The notes: generated from the sequence alone by a model not told the origin. 64,000 bases of DNA from an uncultured Ruminococcus sp. (GCA_958403905.1 CATXZD010000007.1:60548-124547), one strand, 5' to 3'; counted from the stretch's first letter, positions 42,657-52,475 are shown. A program made the numbers and translations.

Positions 42657-45295
42657 CGTTTCGCTATCCCGAAACAGGCGAAGATGTTTTAAAAAATGTC
42701 AGCTTCACCGTAAACAGCGGTGAATTTATTACGCTTTGCGGACCTTCGGGGTGCGGAAAAAGCACCCTTTTGCGGCATTTAAAACCCACCCTTGCTCCGT
42801 TTGGCGTAAAAAGCGGTGAAATCTTATTTGAAAACAATGAAATTTCCATACTTTCGCAGCGTGATTTAAGTCAGAAAATCGGCTTTGTAATGCAGTCGCC
42901 CGACAATCAGATTGTTACCGATAAGGTTTGGCACGAGCTTGCGTTCGGTCTTGAAAGCCTGGGGTATGACAACGCAACAATACGCAGACGTGTAGCCGAA
43001 ACGGCAGGCTTTTTCGGAATAGAGGGCATATTTGACAAGAGTGTTTCAACACTTTCGGGAGGACAAAAGCAAATTTTAAATTTAGCCTCAATTATGGCGC
43101 TTCAGCCATCCGTGCTTATTCTCGACGAACCTACAAGCCAGCTTGACCCGATTGCGTCCTCCGAGTTTCTATCCTGTGTTTCAAAAATCAATCGGGAGTT
43201 TGGCACAACTGTTATCATTACAGAACACAGGCTTGACGAAATTTTCCCTCTGAGCGACAGAGTGCTTGTGCTTGAAAACGGCGAAATCGTTTCTGATGAC
43301 ACACCCGTTAAAACAGGCGCAAATCTGAAAAAAATAAACAGCAAAACATTTCTCTCCCTTCCGTCGCCAATGCAAATATGGGACAAGGCTGACGTTGACA
43401 GCTCACGCTGTCCTGTAACGGTTGCACAAGGCAGAGAATGGCTTGAAAAATACTCGCAAAACCATACGCTTTATCCGTTATATGATGAGAAAATACCAAA
43501 GCATAATGACAATATTGCCCTTGAGTTTAAGGACGTATGGTTTCGATATGAAAAAACCTCTCCCGATGTGCTTAAAGGGTTAAAGTTTAAGATATATAAG
43601 GGCGAATTTGTAGCGATACTCGGTGGAAACGGTGCAGGTAAAACAACTGCAATTTCTCTTATAAACGGACTGAATTCACCGTACAGAGGAGAAGTAAAAC
43701 TGTTCGGCAAAAGTGTAAAAGAAGTTAAGCGGTCCGATTTGCTAAAGGTTGCCTCCTTACCGCAAAACCCTCAGGCTCTTTTTGTAAAAAAGACGGTTGC
43801 CGAGGATTTGGAAGAAATCTTTGACGGAGTGAAAATTGAAACCGAGGAAAAAGAAAGGCTGATTGGTTCGGTTGTGTCGCTTTGCAGACTTGAAAATCTG
43901 CTGAAAAGACATCCCTATGACCTTTCAGGCGGTGAGCAGCAGAGGGCGGCGCTTGCAAAGGTTTTGCTTTCAAGACCTAAAATTTTGCTTCTCGATGAAC
44001 CGACAAAGGGGATAGACGCAGAATTTAAATCAGTGCTTGCAGACATAATTAATACGCTTACGCAGTCGGGTGTAACTGTTGTTATGGTTAGTCATGACGT
44101 TGAGTTCTGCGCAAAGTATCCGCACAGATGTATGATGTTTTTTAACGGCGATATTGTATCACAGGCAACTCCGAGAGAATTTTTTGCCTCAAATTCATTT
44201 TACGCAACGACCGCAAACAGAATTTCACGCAGTATTATTGAAAACGCTGTAACTGCTGAGGACGTAATATACTGTTGTACGGGCAAAAAAGAGCAAGGAA
44301 ATTTTGAAAATCATACAGATCTTTACAACTACGATTCAGATGAATTTACAAAATCGCAGAAAAATCAAATGCAGAAACTTCCGCTTTGGAAAAAACTTCT
44401 CGGATTGTTTTCTACAGTGGCGTTTGTTTTTTCGCTGATAATAAATCTCGATTACTTACCGAATTTAAATTCAAAGGCTCTGCCGAGCTGGGCGGATTTT
44501 TTGATAGTTGCAATACCTGTTGCTTTGCTTATGGTATCGTTTGGTTCAAAGTCGAAACGTCCGCTTGACGAGGTAAGGGTTGACTGGCGAAAGCAGAAAA
44601 TACCGAAGCGCACAGCAGCGGCGGCTGTTATGATTCTTCTGGCAGTTCCGCTGACAATTTTTATCGGTGTAACATATCTTGAAGACAAAAAGTATCTGTT
44701 TATATCGCTTCTTGTTATGCTTGAATGTATGCTGCCGTTTTTCCTTGTTTTTGAAGGGAGAAAGCCGCAGGCGAGGGAGCTTGTAATTATTGCGGTGTTG
44801 TGCGCAATTGCAGTTGCAGGCAGAATGGCATTTTACTTTTTACCGCAGTTTAAGCCAGTTATTGCAATTGTAATAATTTCCGGAATCGCTTTCGGAGGTG
44901 AGAGTGGATTTCTTGTCGGTTCGCTTACAATGCTCTTGTCAAATATGATGTTTCAGCAAGGCCCTTGGACTCCGTGGCAGATGTTTGCGGCGGGAATAAT
45001 CGGATTCCTTGCCGGTTTGCTTTTTAGAAAGGGATTTTTAAGCCGAAGCAGAATACCGCTTTGCGTGTTCGGATTTGTTGCAACAGTTGTAATTTACGGC
45101 GTAATAATGAACATTTCGTCGGCAGTAATGGCTCGAGCCCCGATGAATTTTGAAACTATTATAACCTATCTTGCACTTGGCTTTCCGTTTGACATAGTTC
45201 ACGGACTTTCAACTGTTGCATTTTTATTTTTCGGTGCAGAGCCTATGCTTGAAAAGCTTGACAGGGTGAAAGTAAAATATGGCTTGCTTTCATAG
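42629..45295 (+). CDS. Fused ECF ATPase (two ABC domains) plus S component
   Basis: The 888-residue protein carries two ABC ATPase domains: the first with Walker A CGPSGCGKST and LSGGQKQ (about residues 1-235), the second with GGNGAGKTT and LSGGEQQR (about 290-520). A membrane region follows with two helices (about 590-650) and a C-terminal ECF S-type domain of five to six helices (about 665-888; GGESGFLVGSLTMLLSN, GPWTPWQMFAAGIIGFLAGL). Thus EcfA, EcfA' and a substrate-binding subunit are encoded in one chain. Fusion of both ATPases is known; adding the S component gives an almost complete transporter with EcfT. Cargo is inferred as corrinoid from the riboswitch. Confidence 0.9.
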   Translation: MEAFKVSNLTFRYPETGEDVLKNVSFTVNSGEFITLCGPSGCGKSTLLRHLKPTLAPFGVKSGEILFENNEISILSQRDLSQKIGFVMQSPDNQIVTDKVWHELAFGLESLGYDNATIRRRVAETAGFFGIEGIFDKSVSTLSGGQKQILNLASIMALQPSVLILDEPTSQLDPIASSEFLSCVSKINREFGTTVIITEHRLDEIFPLSDRVLVLENGEIVSDDTPVKTGANLKKINSKTFLSLPSPMQIWDKADVDSSRCPVTVAQGREWLEKYSQNHTLYPLYDEKIPKHNDNIALEFKDVWFRYEKTSPDVLKGLKFKIYKGEFVAILGGNGAGKTTAISLINGLNSPYRGEVKLFGKSVKEVKRSDLLKVASLPQNPQALFVKKTVAEDLEEIFDGVKIETEEKERLIGSVVSLCRLENLLKRHPYDLSGGEQQRAALAKVLLSRPKILLLDEPTKGIDAEFKSVLADIINTLTQSGVTVVMVSHDVEFCAKYPHRCMMFFNGDIVSQATPREFFASNSFYATTANRISRSIIENAVTAEDVIYCCTGKKEQGNFENHTDLYNYDSDEFTKSQKNQMQKLPLWKKLLGLFSTVAFVFSLIINLDYLPNLNSKALPSWADFLIVAIPVALLMVSFGSKSKRPLDEVRVDWRKQKIPKRTAAAAVMILLAVPLTIFIGVTYLEDKKYLFISLLVMLECMLPFFLVFEGRKPQARELVIIAVLCAIAVAGRMAFYFLPQFKPVIAIVIISGIAFGGESGFLVGSLTMLLSNMMFQQGPWTPWQMFAAGIIGFLAGLLFRKGFLSRSRIPLCVFGFVATVVIYGVIMNISSAVMARAPMNFETIITYLALGFPFDIVHGLSTVAFLFFGAEPMLEKLDRVKVKYGLLS

Positions 45296-45318
45296 CAAAA
45301 ATAAAAGGAGCGCTTCAA

Positions 45319-45885
45319 GTGGATAAAACAGAAGGTGTTGGAAATTTCCAAAAAAGAATAAAGCAAATAATACTTACCAAGGAACAAATAGATGCAAAGA
45401 TTAAAAAAGCGGGCAAACAAATCAGCGATTCATATGACGGAGCGCCGTTGTTGCTTGTCAGTATCCTGAAAGGTTCGTTTGTGTTTTTGGCGGATTTGTG
45501 CAGGGCAATAACTGTGCCGTGTGAAATCGGATTTATGTGTGCACAAAGTTATTTTTCGGGAACGGTTTCTTCGGGTGAGGTAAAAATCACAATGGACCTT
45601 GACCGTGACATAAGCAAATATCACGTCATAATTGTTGAGGATATTATTGATACTGGCAGAACGCTTAAATATGTTGCCGAGCTTCTTAAATCGAGAAATC
45701 CGTTGTCGTTGAAAATTGTAACGCTGCTTGATAAGCCGTCAAGACGAGTTGTTGATTTAAAAGCTGATATTTCTTTGTTTACAATTCCTGATTATTTTGT
45801 AATAGGCTATGGACTTGATTGCGGAGAGTATTACCGAAATCTTCCCTACATTGCGGAATATGATGAAAGTATGCATTCAAAGTAA
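45319..45885 (+). CDS. hpt: Hypoxanthine phosphoribosyltransferase
   Basis: The 188-residue type I phosphoribosyltransferase salvages hypoxanthine or guanine. It has LVSILKGSFVFLADLCR, the PRPP motif VIIVEDIIDTGRTL and the substrate-loop region near FVIGYGLDCGEYYRNLPYI. It starts with GTG after SD AGGAG. It follows the ECF operon by 23 bp and may receive read-through, but it has no functional link to B12. Confidence 0.93.
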   Translation: MDKTEGVGNFQKRIKQIILTKEQIDAKIKKAGKQISDSYDGAPLLLVSILKGSFVFLADLCRAITVPCEIGFMCAQSYFSGTVSSGEVKITMDLDRDISKYHVIIVEDIIDTGRTLKYVAELLKSRNPLSLKIVTLLDKPSRRVVDLKADISLFTIPDYFVIGYGLDCGEYYRNLPYIAEYDESMHSK

Positions 45886-46007
45886 AAAACTGATTATAAA
45901 AAGGACTGTAAAAAACAGCTCATGAGATTACCTCGCAGATTCTCACTAAATGATAGGGGTGCGTCGTTCTCGGCTTTCTATCAAAATTATAGTCTTTTTC
46001 CAATGAA

Positions 46008-46047
46008 AAACTCGAAGTTCAGTTAACCTGAATTTCGAGTTTTTTTG
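46008..46047. terminator. Bidirectional terminator
   Basis: AAACTCGAAGTTCAG and CTGAATTTCGAGTTT arms with T-runs on both strands, between hpt and the convergent response regulator. Confidence 0.88.
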
Positions 46048-46080
46048 ATATGCAGTAAAAAATAACAGAATACAAGACGC

Positions 46081-46704
46081 TTATTTTTTGCCCGTAAGGT
46101 AGTAAATTGCAAGTTGTGTTCTGTGATCCATTTGTCCCTTTTCAAGTATGTTGCTGATGTGATTCTTTACTGTTCCCTCACTGAGAAACAGCCGTGATGC
46201 TATCTCTTTATTTGAAAGTCCGTCAGCAACTGCTTCGATAATTTCAAGCTCACGCTTTGAATACGGCGTCGAATCAAACTTATCACTTTTAAGGGACTGT
46301 GTTCCCATTTTTTCAAACACACTTTCGTCAAGCACGTTAATTCCGTTATGTACAGATTTTATAGTTTGCTTGAGCTTTTCGGGAGTATGATTTTTAATAA
46401 GATACCCTTTTGCTCCATTTGCTATTGCTTTTTGCACCAAATCATAATCGTCAAAGGTTGTGAGAATAAGAACCTTTCCGAGATTATCTTCGGTAATGAT
46501 TTTTGTAGCTTCAATTCCGTCCATTTCAGGCATCTGAATATCCATAAGTATTACATCGGACGGTTTTTCTCGGGCAAGGCTTACACATTCTTTTCCGTTT
46601 TTAGCACATCCGATTACTTCAAAATCACTGTCTACTCCTAAAATTATGCTCATTCCCTCGCGAACAAAATCGCTGTCGTCTGCAATTATAACTTTTATTG
46701 CCAT
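46081..46704 (-). CDS. NarL/LuxR-type response regulator
   Basis: The 207-residue regulator has a receiver (DDS at 9-11, phospho-Asp55 in VILMDIQMPEMDG, Lys in GYLIKNH) and a C-terminal LuxR HTH (SKRELEIIEAVADGLSNKEIASRLFLSEGTVKNHISNILEK). It is the last gene of a five-gene minus-strand run with its kinase and an ABC-2 exporter. It probably activates the exporter genes in response to the kinase. SD GGGGACG precedes the ATG. Confidence 0.93.
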   Translation of the reverse strand: MAIKVIIADDSDFVREGMSIILGVDSDFEVIGCAKNGKECVSLAREKPSDVILMDIQMPEMDGIEATKIITEDNLGKVLILTTFDDYDLVQKAIANGAKGYLIKNHTPEKLKQTIKSVHNGINVLDESVFEKMGTQSLKSDKFDSTPYSKRELEIIEAVADGLSNKEIASRLFLSEGTVKNHISNILEKGQMDHRTQLAIYYLTGKK

Positions 46705-46715
46705 TTTACGTCCCC

Positions 46716-47852
46716 TTATTCTATCGGAATAAGCATATTGATTGAAAAACCGCTTGCTCCGTTAATGTCAATTATTCCGCCGACTGTTGCAATTCGCTGT
46801 TTCATTCCCTGTATTCCCATACCTTCGATCATATTTTCACAACCTCTGCCGTTGTCGCTTACACAGCAGCGCAGTATTTTGTTGAGCACAGATATTTCAA
46901 TATCTATCCTGTCACAGAAGGAATATTTCAAAGAATTTGTAACAGCCTCACAACAGTTGTCGAGAATGATTCTCCAGATTTTATCGTCAATTCGGTCGCT
47001 TTCTCCTGTTACGCTGAGATTGGCAGAAATTCCATATTGCTCACGACAATCATTGCACAGTGACGAAAGTTGTAACAGCGTTACCCTTTTGTTGTTTGGA
47101 CGTTCTTTCCTAAGCAATGCTCTTATGTCGTCCATTCCTGTACGTAAGCTGTCAATAACTCTTTTTAGTATTTCGTCTGACTTTTTGGGGTCAGATGAAA
47201 TTATAAGTCTGCACGCTTCAAGCTGATATATCGAGCCGTTTACTCTGTGACCGAGCTTATCATGCAGTTCCTGAGAAAGCCTTGCCTTGTCCTGAAGCAT
47301 CATATTTTCATAGCGCAGATTAGTTCTCTTGATTTCATTTTTGAATTTTTCGGAGTTTATGTCTATTGAATTTTTTAGTTGTAATTCCTGCTGCTCATAG
47401 CTTTCGTTTGATTTGCGGTAGCTTTTTATCTGTCCGTAATGCTGATAATATATTACAGTAGTCAGAAGGCACAGCATAATCATCATATATTTATCGTCTG
47501 TAAAAATTATGCAAAGCAGTGATGAAAGCAGAAAGTACAAAGGTGTATTGAACCTTGTTATAGTGTCTGAAATTACTACAGGCAGCAGCATTAAAAACAC
47601 ATTTGAAAAGAAAGCTATACCCATAATTACCGTAAGCCATTCTAATACGAGCAAATACAGCTTTTTGTTTAAAATTTCATACAGACTCATAACAGCGGCA
47701 CATACGGCTGATAAAACAAATATTTCAGCCGAAGCAAAAAAGCTCAGCTTGTTTTGATACATTATGTATGCTGTAATAAGCAGGGCATAGCCGAACTTTA
47801 CAACTGCAAAATAATTCTTTTTAAAGTTGACGCTTAAATTTCCGTTATTCAA
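46716..47852 (-). CDS. NarL-type sensor histidine kinase
   Basis: The 378-residue kinase has about five N-terminal membrane helices, a coiled stretch, a HisKA_3 motif (LSQELHDKLGHRVNG, phospho-His about residue 197) and a C-terminal ATPase with DNCCEAVTNSLKYS and NGRGCENMIEGMGIQGMKQR. It starts with TTG after SD AAGGAG. It is 11 bp from its regulator. The membrane part has no large external loop, suggesting that it senses a membrane-active signal, as is usual for kinases next to ABC-2 exporters. Confidence 0.92.
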   Translation of the reverse strand: MNNGNLSVNFKKNYFAVVKFGYALLITAYIMYQNKLSFFASAEIFVLSAVCAAVMSLYEILNKKLYLLVLEWLTVIMGIAFFSNVFLMLLPVVISDTITRFNTPLYFLLSSLLCIIFTDDKYMMIMLCLLTTVIYYQHYGQIKSYRKSNESYEQQELQLKNSIDINSEKFKNEIKRTNLRYENMMLQDKARLSQELHDKLGHRVNGSIYQLEACRLIISSDPKKSDEILKRVIDSLRTGMDDIRALLRKERPNNKRVTLLQLSSLCNDCREQYGISANLSVTGESDRIDDKIWRIILDNCCEAVTNSLKYSFCDRIDIEISVLNKILRCCVSDNGRGCENMIEGMGIQGMKQRIATVGGIIDINGASGFSINMLIPIE

Positions 47853-47939
47853 AATCGTGACTCCTTAAAAATAACACTTTTAAAATTTTAACACATAACA
47901 AATATTTTGTCACGGGATTTAATAATTACAGAACTTCAA

Positions 47940-47966
47940 GGCAGCACCTGAAATGCAGATGCTGCC
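47940..47966 (-). terminator. Terminator-like hairpin after ABC operon
   Basis: On the minus strand GGCAGCATCTG and CAGGTGCTGCC pair (one G-U). The tail is only moderately T-rich, so some read-through to the two-component genes is likely. Confidence 0.6.
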
Positions 47967-47972
47967 GATATT

Positions 47973-49229
47973 TTAGTCATTCGTATTATTAAGTCTTGTG
48001 CCTATAAATCCGGCTGTGATTATAAGTATCAGAAAGGCTGCGGCTGCGGTAAAAAATGTTAAATAAACTCCGCTTTGGTTTTTCATAAGCATTTCTGAAC
48101 ATATCATAACCCATCTTTGGGGAGTGAGCATAGAAAGCTTATCCATCCAATCAGGCAGCGTTCCGAAGTTAAAATAAACCTTGGAAAGAATATTTGTTAA
48201 AACCCATACTCCGAATGATGTGTAAACTGTGCCGAGTATGTTTTTGCTGAACATAGCCATTACCACACAGAAAAGATTGAAGATTATGCCGATTACCGCT
48301 ATAAACATTATGTATGACATAAACGGTATTCCTATGTCCGTTCCTATCATCAAAATTATTGTAATGGCTGTGATTCCTGTTTGAATAAGCGATACCAGCA
48401 CTGCGGTAACTGCCTTTGCAAATATATAATTTACCATTGATGAGCCTGACATTTCAATACGCATCAGCGTTTTGTTATCCCGCTCGGATACTATAATATT
48501 TGCAATAAAACAGCCTGTAAGTATGAATGAAAGGGATAATATTGCAATTGAGTAGCCAATGTTTGAAAGACTGTTTGTTTGCTTTAAAGTAAGCCTTTCG
48601 CTGTTGAACCCGGTTACAACGCTTTGTGATTTTGGCATATTGTTAAATACTTCTTTTACTGAGTTGATGAAAACATTTTCATTTTTTGCATTTAATCTGC
48701 ATTGGCGCATAACGGAAATGTTCTGATTAATAATGCTCGTTACAAGCTCAATTCGGTCGTCATCACGTCCTTTTATGACATCAATCTTCGACGTGCTGTT
48801 TTCCGTAATTATATCATCGAAATCAGCAGGAATATATACAACTGCCGTTACCATTCCTCTTTCATAATAGTTTTTTGCAAGCTTATTTATTTCTTCATTT
48901 GAAAGCTCGGGTGTTTTATATCTGTAAATTCCGCAGATGTTTTTCTGTGCAAGAGAATTTAAAAGTAATTCCGAGAGTTCATTGTGTGACGCATCTATTA
49001 CAACAACGTTTGCCTTGTCAAACATTGAAGAAAGCGACGCAGACATTACAGATGTGTTTGATTCTATTTCAATTATCGGCGTTTTGCCGTCGTTTGCATA
49101 TGCACCTGTTTGCTGTACCAAAAGAATTGACGCCGCACCTATTGGAATTAACAAAGCACATATAATAAAGCCTATATTTCGCATAAGCAGTTTAAAATTG
49201 ATTTTTACCATTTTAAGCATTATTCTCAT
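47973..49229 (-). CDS. ABC-2 type permease
   Basis: The 418-residue protein has one N-terminal helix, a large extracytoplasmic domain and about five or six C-terminal helices, the layout of ABC-2 exporter permeases (YadH/NatB-like). The ATG at 49229 follows SD GGGAG and lies just after the stop of the upstream permease gene; a longer frame overlaps that gene. It probably forms a heterodimer with the neighbouring permease and is powered by the 259-aa ATPase. Confidence 0.88.
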   Translation of the reverse strand: MRIMLKMVKINFKLLMRNIGFIICALLIPIGAASILLVQQTGAYANDGKTPIIEIESNTSVMSASLSSMFDKANVVVIDASHNELSELLLNSLAQKNICGIYRYKTPELSNEEINKLAKNYYERGMVTAVVYIPADFDDIITENSTSKIDVIKGRDDDRIELVTSIINQNISVMRQCRLNAKNENVFINSVKEVFNNMPKSQSVVTGFNSERLTLKQTNSLSNIGYSIAILSLSFILTGCFIANIIVSERDNKTLMRIEMSGSSMVNYIFAKAVTAVLVSLIQTGITAITIILMIGTDIGIPFMSYIMFIAVIGIIFNLFCVVMAMFSKNILGTVYTSFGVWVLTNILSKVYFNFGTLPDWMDKLSMLTPQRWVMICSEMLMKNQSGVYLTFFTAAAAFLILIITAGFIGTRLNNTND

Positions 49230-49236
49230 ATGATTA

Positions 49237-50280
49237 TCACTCCCTTCTGAGTTTAACGGCAATTATTCCAAGAGGGATACATACGACAGTAATTGCGCTT
49301 AAAATAAGAATAGTCATGCAGATATAGTCACTGTGTCCCATAGTATTAAGCTCTGCCAAAGAACGAATCATAAAATAAATCGGTGAAGTTTCCCTTAGAC
49401 CATCGGCATATGATGCAATTAAATAGCTTGCAAATGCTCCGCCGAAAAATCCCCAGTACATAAAAAGGGAATATAGCAAAGCTATTGAAACAATAACATT
49501 CTTTACCAAACTGAATATTACTGTGCCTATAGCTGCGGAAGCTATACAGCTGAGGAATATAATGAAAAATGATAAAATCGGAGTTTTCCAGTTTATGGAA
49601 TAAAGAGGCGTGCAGACTGCTGCTGAAATTCCTATAAGCAAAGTAATTACAATGCTTAACGGCACAAACCTTGAAAGATATATTCTGAATGAGGAAATAG
49701 GTGAGCTTTTGAATTTTAAGCCGATTTTATTCTTTCGTTCACTTGATATTACAACACCTAATATTATTGATGCACACCATGTGAAATATACAATATATGC
49801 AATTGTATAGTAAAGCTGTGAATCAGGCGTAGGGTCAACCTTTATCTCGTACTGATTTGTATAATCCGTTGTTTGTGTTTCTGATGTGTTTGAAATAACG
49901 GAATATACTATCATCCTTGCAATTGAGCTTTCATTAGCATAATTCTCGTCAGAATATACAGTGCATCCGTCATCTGTAATTTCAATAAAGACATCAACAG
50001 CACCTCTATTTTCCTGTTTGCCGTCTGTTACACCCTCGCAGTAAACAGTCTTAAATCCGCTTTTATCAAGGACAGTTTTTATTAAATCTTCAGCCGGCTC
50101 AAATTTGCAACCCTGACTAAAGCTAAAGCCTGCGGTGCAATTTTTGATTTCAAAATCGTCTGTCATCATTTCTTTAAATACAGATGACAGCAGACCTGTT
50201 ACCACTATCATAAGCAGTACAACGAGTATAATAGCCTTGCATCTCAGCATTAATTTCAGGTTGTTTTTTATCATTATCAC
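49237..50280 (-). CDS. ABC-2 type permease
   Basis: The 347-residue protein has one N-terminal membrane helix, an extracytoplasmic domain of about 120 residues and six helices. It starts with GTG at 50280, 9 nt after SD GGAGG within the end of the ATPase gene, overlapping it by 4 bp. It is the first permease of the exporter. Substrate is unknown; antimicrobial peptides or membrane-active compounds are typical for this gene arrangement. Confidence 0.88.
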   Translation of the reverse strand: MIMIKNNLKLMLRCKAIILVVLLMIVVTGLLSSVFKEMMTDDFEIKNCTAGFSFSQGCKFEPAEDLIKTVLDKSGFKTVYCEGVTDGKQENRGAVDVFIEITDDGCTVYSDENYANESSIARMIVYSVISNTSETQTTDYTNQYEIKVDPTPDSQLYYTIAYIVYFTWCASIILGVVISSERKNKIGLKFKSSPISSFRIYLSRFVPLSIVITLLIGISAAVCTPLYSINWKTPILSFFIIFLSCIASAAIGTVIFSLVKNVIVSIALLYSLFMYWGFFGGAFASYLIASYADGLRETSPIYFMIRSLAELNTMGHSDYICMTILILSAITVVCIPLGIIAVKLRRE

Positions 50281-51056
50281 AGGTAATCGCCTCCTGCATA
50301 ATCACGAAGTTTTTTGCCTGTAAGTGTAAGGAACACTTCCTCAAGTGAAATATTGCTGTCAGGCTCTGATGTAACCAGCCTCACAAGTTCTTCTCTTGTG
50401 CCGACCGCAATTATTCTGCCGTTGTCCATTATGGCTATTCGCGAGCAGATTGCTTCTACCTCCTCCATATAATGACTGGTGTATATTATGGTAGAGCCAT
50501 AATTATTGGCGGTTTTGATTTTTTCAAGGATAAAGTTTCTTGACTGAGGATCAATTCCGACTGTGGGCTCGTCAAATATCATAAGCCGGGGATTGTGGCC
50601 GATTGCACAGGCTATGTTTAAACGGCGTTTCATTCCGCCTGAAAAGTTTTTTGCAAAATCGTTTTTTCTGTCAAGAAGTCCTACGAATTCCAGAGATTTA
50701 TCTATTGCTGACTTTAATTCTTTGCCCTTTATTCCGTACAATGAAGTGAAAAGCTCTACGTTTTCCCAAGCTTTTAGATTGCCGTGAATTGCAAGCTCCT
50801 GAGGAATATATCCTATCTTCTTTTTGATTTTCTTCATATTGTTAGATGTATTCATTCCGAAAATTTCAATATTGCCTGAGGTTGGTTTAAGAAGTGAGCA
50901 AACCATATTAAGCGTGGTGCTTTTTCCTGCGCCGTTAGGACCAAGCAGACCAAAAATCTCACCCTCCTTAATTTCAAGTGAAATATGGTCAACCGCTGTT
51001 TTATTGCCGAATTTTTTACTCAAGCCGCTAAGCTTTAATATCGTGTTGTTTTCCAT
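50277..51056 (-). CDS. ABC transporter ATPase (ABC-2 exporter)
   Basis: The 259-residue ATPase has Walker A GPNGAGKST (about residue 36), the signature FSGGMKRRL and Walker B LMIFDEPTVGIDP, with the DRA-type C-terminus. It is the first gene of the exporter, kinase and regulator unit, with SD GGAGAG. It resembles the CcmA/NatA-type ATPases of ABC-2 exporters. Confidence 0.94.
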   Translation of the reverse strand: MENNTILKLSGLSKKFGNKTAVDHISLEIKEGEIFGLLGPNGAGKSTTLNMVCSLLKPTSGNIEIFGMNTSNNMKKIKKKIGYIPQELAIHGNLKAWENVELFTSLYGIKGKELKSAIDKSLEFVGLLDRKNDFAKNFSGGMKRRLNIACAIGHNPRLMIFDEPTVGIDPQSRNFILEKIKTANNYGSTIIYTSHYMEEVEAICSRIAIMDNGRIIAVGTREELVRLVTSEPDSNISLEEVFLTLTGKKLRDYAGGDYL

Positions 51057-51164
51057 AAGAATTCTCTCCTTAATTTTCTGTAATCAGATTTTATCATATT
51101 ATGTAAATATCCGTAAGTGAATTTAGAAACAAATCCGATATGACTTTCGTCACATAATTAAATG

Positions 51165-51211
51165 AAAATAAAAACACAACTGACTTTGCTTAAAAAACAA
51201 GGTCAGTTGTG
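51165..51211 (-). terminator. ychF terminator
   Basis: CACAACTGAC and GTCAGTTGTG arms; on the minus strand a TTTTTATTTT tail follows. It ends the ychF transcript. Confidence 0.85.
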
Positions 51212-51307
51212 CCTGAATTTTAATTATTAAATATAAGATAAGTTTTTTTAATCAGTAAGGTTATCTCAAATACCTTAACCGTACAATATTGACAGCGAAA
51301 CGTAATG

Positions 51308-52402
51308 TTACACGTTGAATCTGAACAGTACAACATCGCCGTCTTTCATAACGTATTCCTTGCCCTCACTGCGTATAAGACCTTTTTCCTTTGCGGCAGT
51401 CATACTTCCGCACGCAATCAAATCGTCATAGGCAATAACTTCGGCTCTGATAAATCCTCTCTCAAAGTCGGAGTGGATTTTTCCTGCTGCCTGAGGTGCT
51501 TTTGTGCCGTTTTTGATTGTCCACGCTCTGACTTCCTGCTTGCCTGCGGTGAGGTAGGAGATAAGTCCGAGAAGTGCATAGCACTCTTTAATCAGTCTGT
51601 CAAGACCGCTTTCTTCAAGCCCCATATCGGCAAGAAACATTTGTTTTTCTTCCTTGTCCATTTCAACTATTTCTTCTTCAATCTGAGCGCAAATCGGCAG
51701 AACACCGGCGTGTTCTTCAGCGGCAATTTTTTGAACATCCTTGTAGCCTGTATTGTTGTCAATTCCGTTTGTAAAATCTTCGTCGCTCATATTAGCCGCA
51801 TAGATAACGGGTTTGTTTGTAAGCAGTGCAACGTCTGATAACAAAGCCTTTTCATCGTCGTCACACTCAACGCTTCTTGCGGGTTTGCCCTGTTCGAGAG
51901 CGGCTAAAACTCTTTCAAAAAAGTCAACGTCTTTTTGATATTTCTTGTCGCCCTTTAGCATTTTTTTCGTTTTATCAATTCTGCGTTCCATCATTTCAAC
52001 GTCAGATAGAATCAGCTCAAGATTAATTGTTTCTATATCTCTTGCAGGGTCAATACTGCCCTCAACGTGGATAATATCGTCGTTTTCAAAGCAGCGGACA
52101 ACGTGAACGATAGCGTCGCACTCACGAATATTTGAAAGAAATTTGTTGCCAAGACCCTCTCCCCTTGAAGCACCCTTTACAAGACCTGCAATGTCTACAA
52201 ATTCGATTGAAGCAGGAGTATATTTGTCGGGATCGTACATTTCAGCGAGTACATCAAGACGCTTGTCGGGAACTGCAACAACACCAACGTTAGGCTCAAT
52301 TGTGCAGAACGGATAGTTAGCGCTCTGTGCTCCTGCGTTTGTAATTGCGTTAAAAAGTGTGCTTTTACCTACGTTTGGCAGACCTACTATACCTAATTTC
52401 AT
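51308..52402 (-). CDS. ychF: YchF/OLA1-family ATPase
   Basis: The 364-residue P-loop protein has GLPNVGKSTLFNAIT at residues 6-20, the switch motif DIAGLVKGASRGEGLGNKFL, the NMSDED specificity loop in place of NKxD and a C-terminal TGS domain. YchF prefers ATP and interacts with ribosomes and stress responses. SD AAGGAGATTGAG precedes the ATG. It marks the chromosomal edge of the integrated element to its left-hand (coordinate right) side. Confidence 0.95.
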   Translation of the reverse strand: MKLGIVGLPNVGKSTLFNAITNAGAQSANYPFCTIEPNVGVVAVPDKRLDVLAEMYDPDKYTPASIEFVDIAGLVKGASRGEGLGNKFLSNIRECDAIVHVVRCFENDDIIHVEGSIDPARDIETINLELILSDVEMMERRIDKTKKMLKGDKKYQKDVDFFERVLAALEQGKPARSVECDDDEKALLSDVALLTNKPVIYAANMSDEDFTNGIDNNTGYKDVQKIAAEEHAGVLPICAQIEEEIVEMDKEEKQMFLADMGLEESGLDRLIKECYALLGLISYLTAGKQEVRAWTIKNGTKAPQAAGKIHSDFERGFIRAEVIAYDDLIACGSMTAAKEKGLIRSEGKEYVMKDGDVVLFRFNV

Positions 52403-52475
52403 TTTATCTCAATCTCCTTTATTTATCGGCTTTTTTAAGCATTTAAGATTTGATTTTACGCCATTTTACGCCATT
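52403..52475. other. Left junction of the integrated element
   Basis: The segment separates ychF from the integrase stop codon. It contains a tandem 10-bp repeat TTTTACGCCA (52454-52463, 52464-52473) ending at the int stop codon, possibly integrase arm sites or part of attL. A matching attR was not found in the window. Confidence 0.4.
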
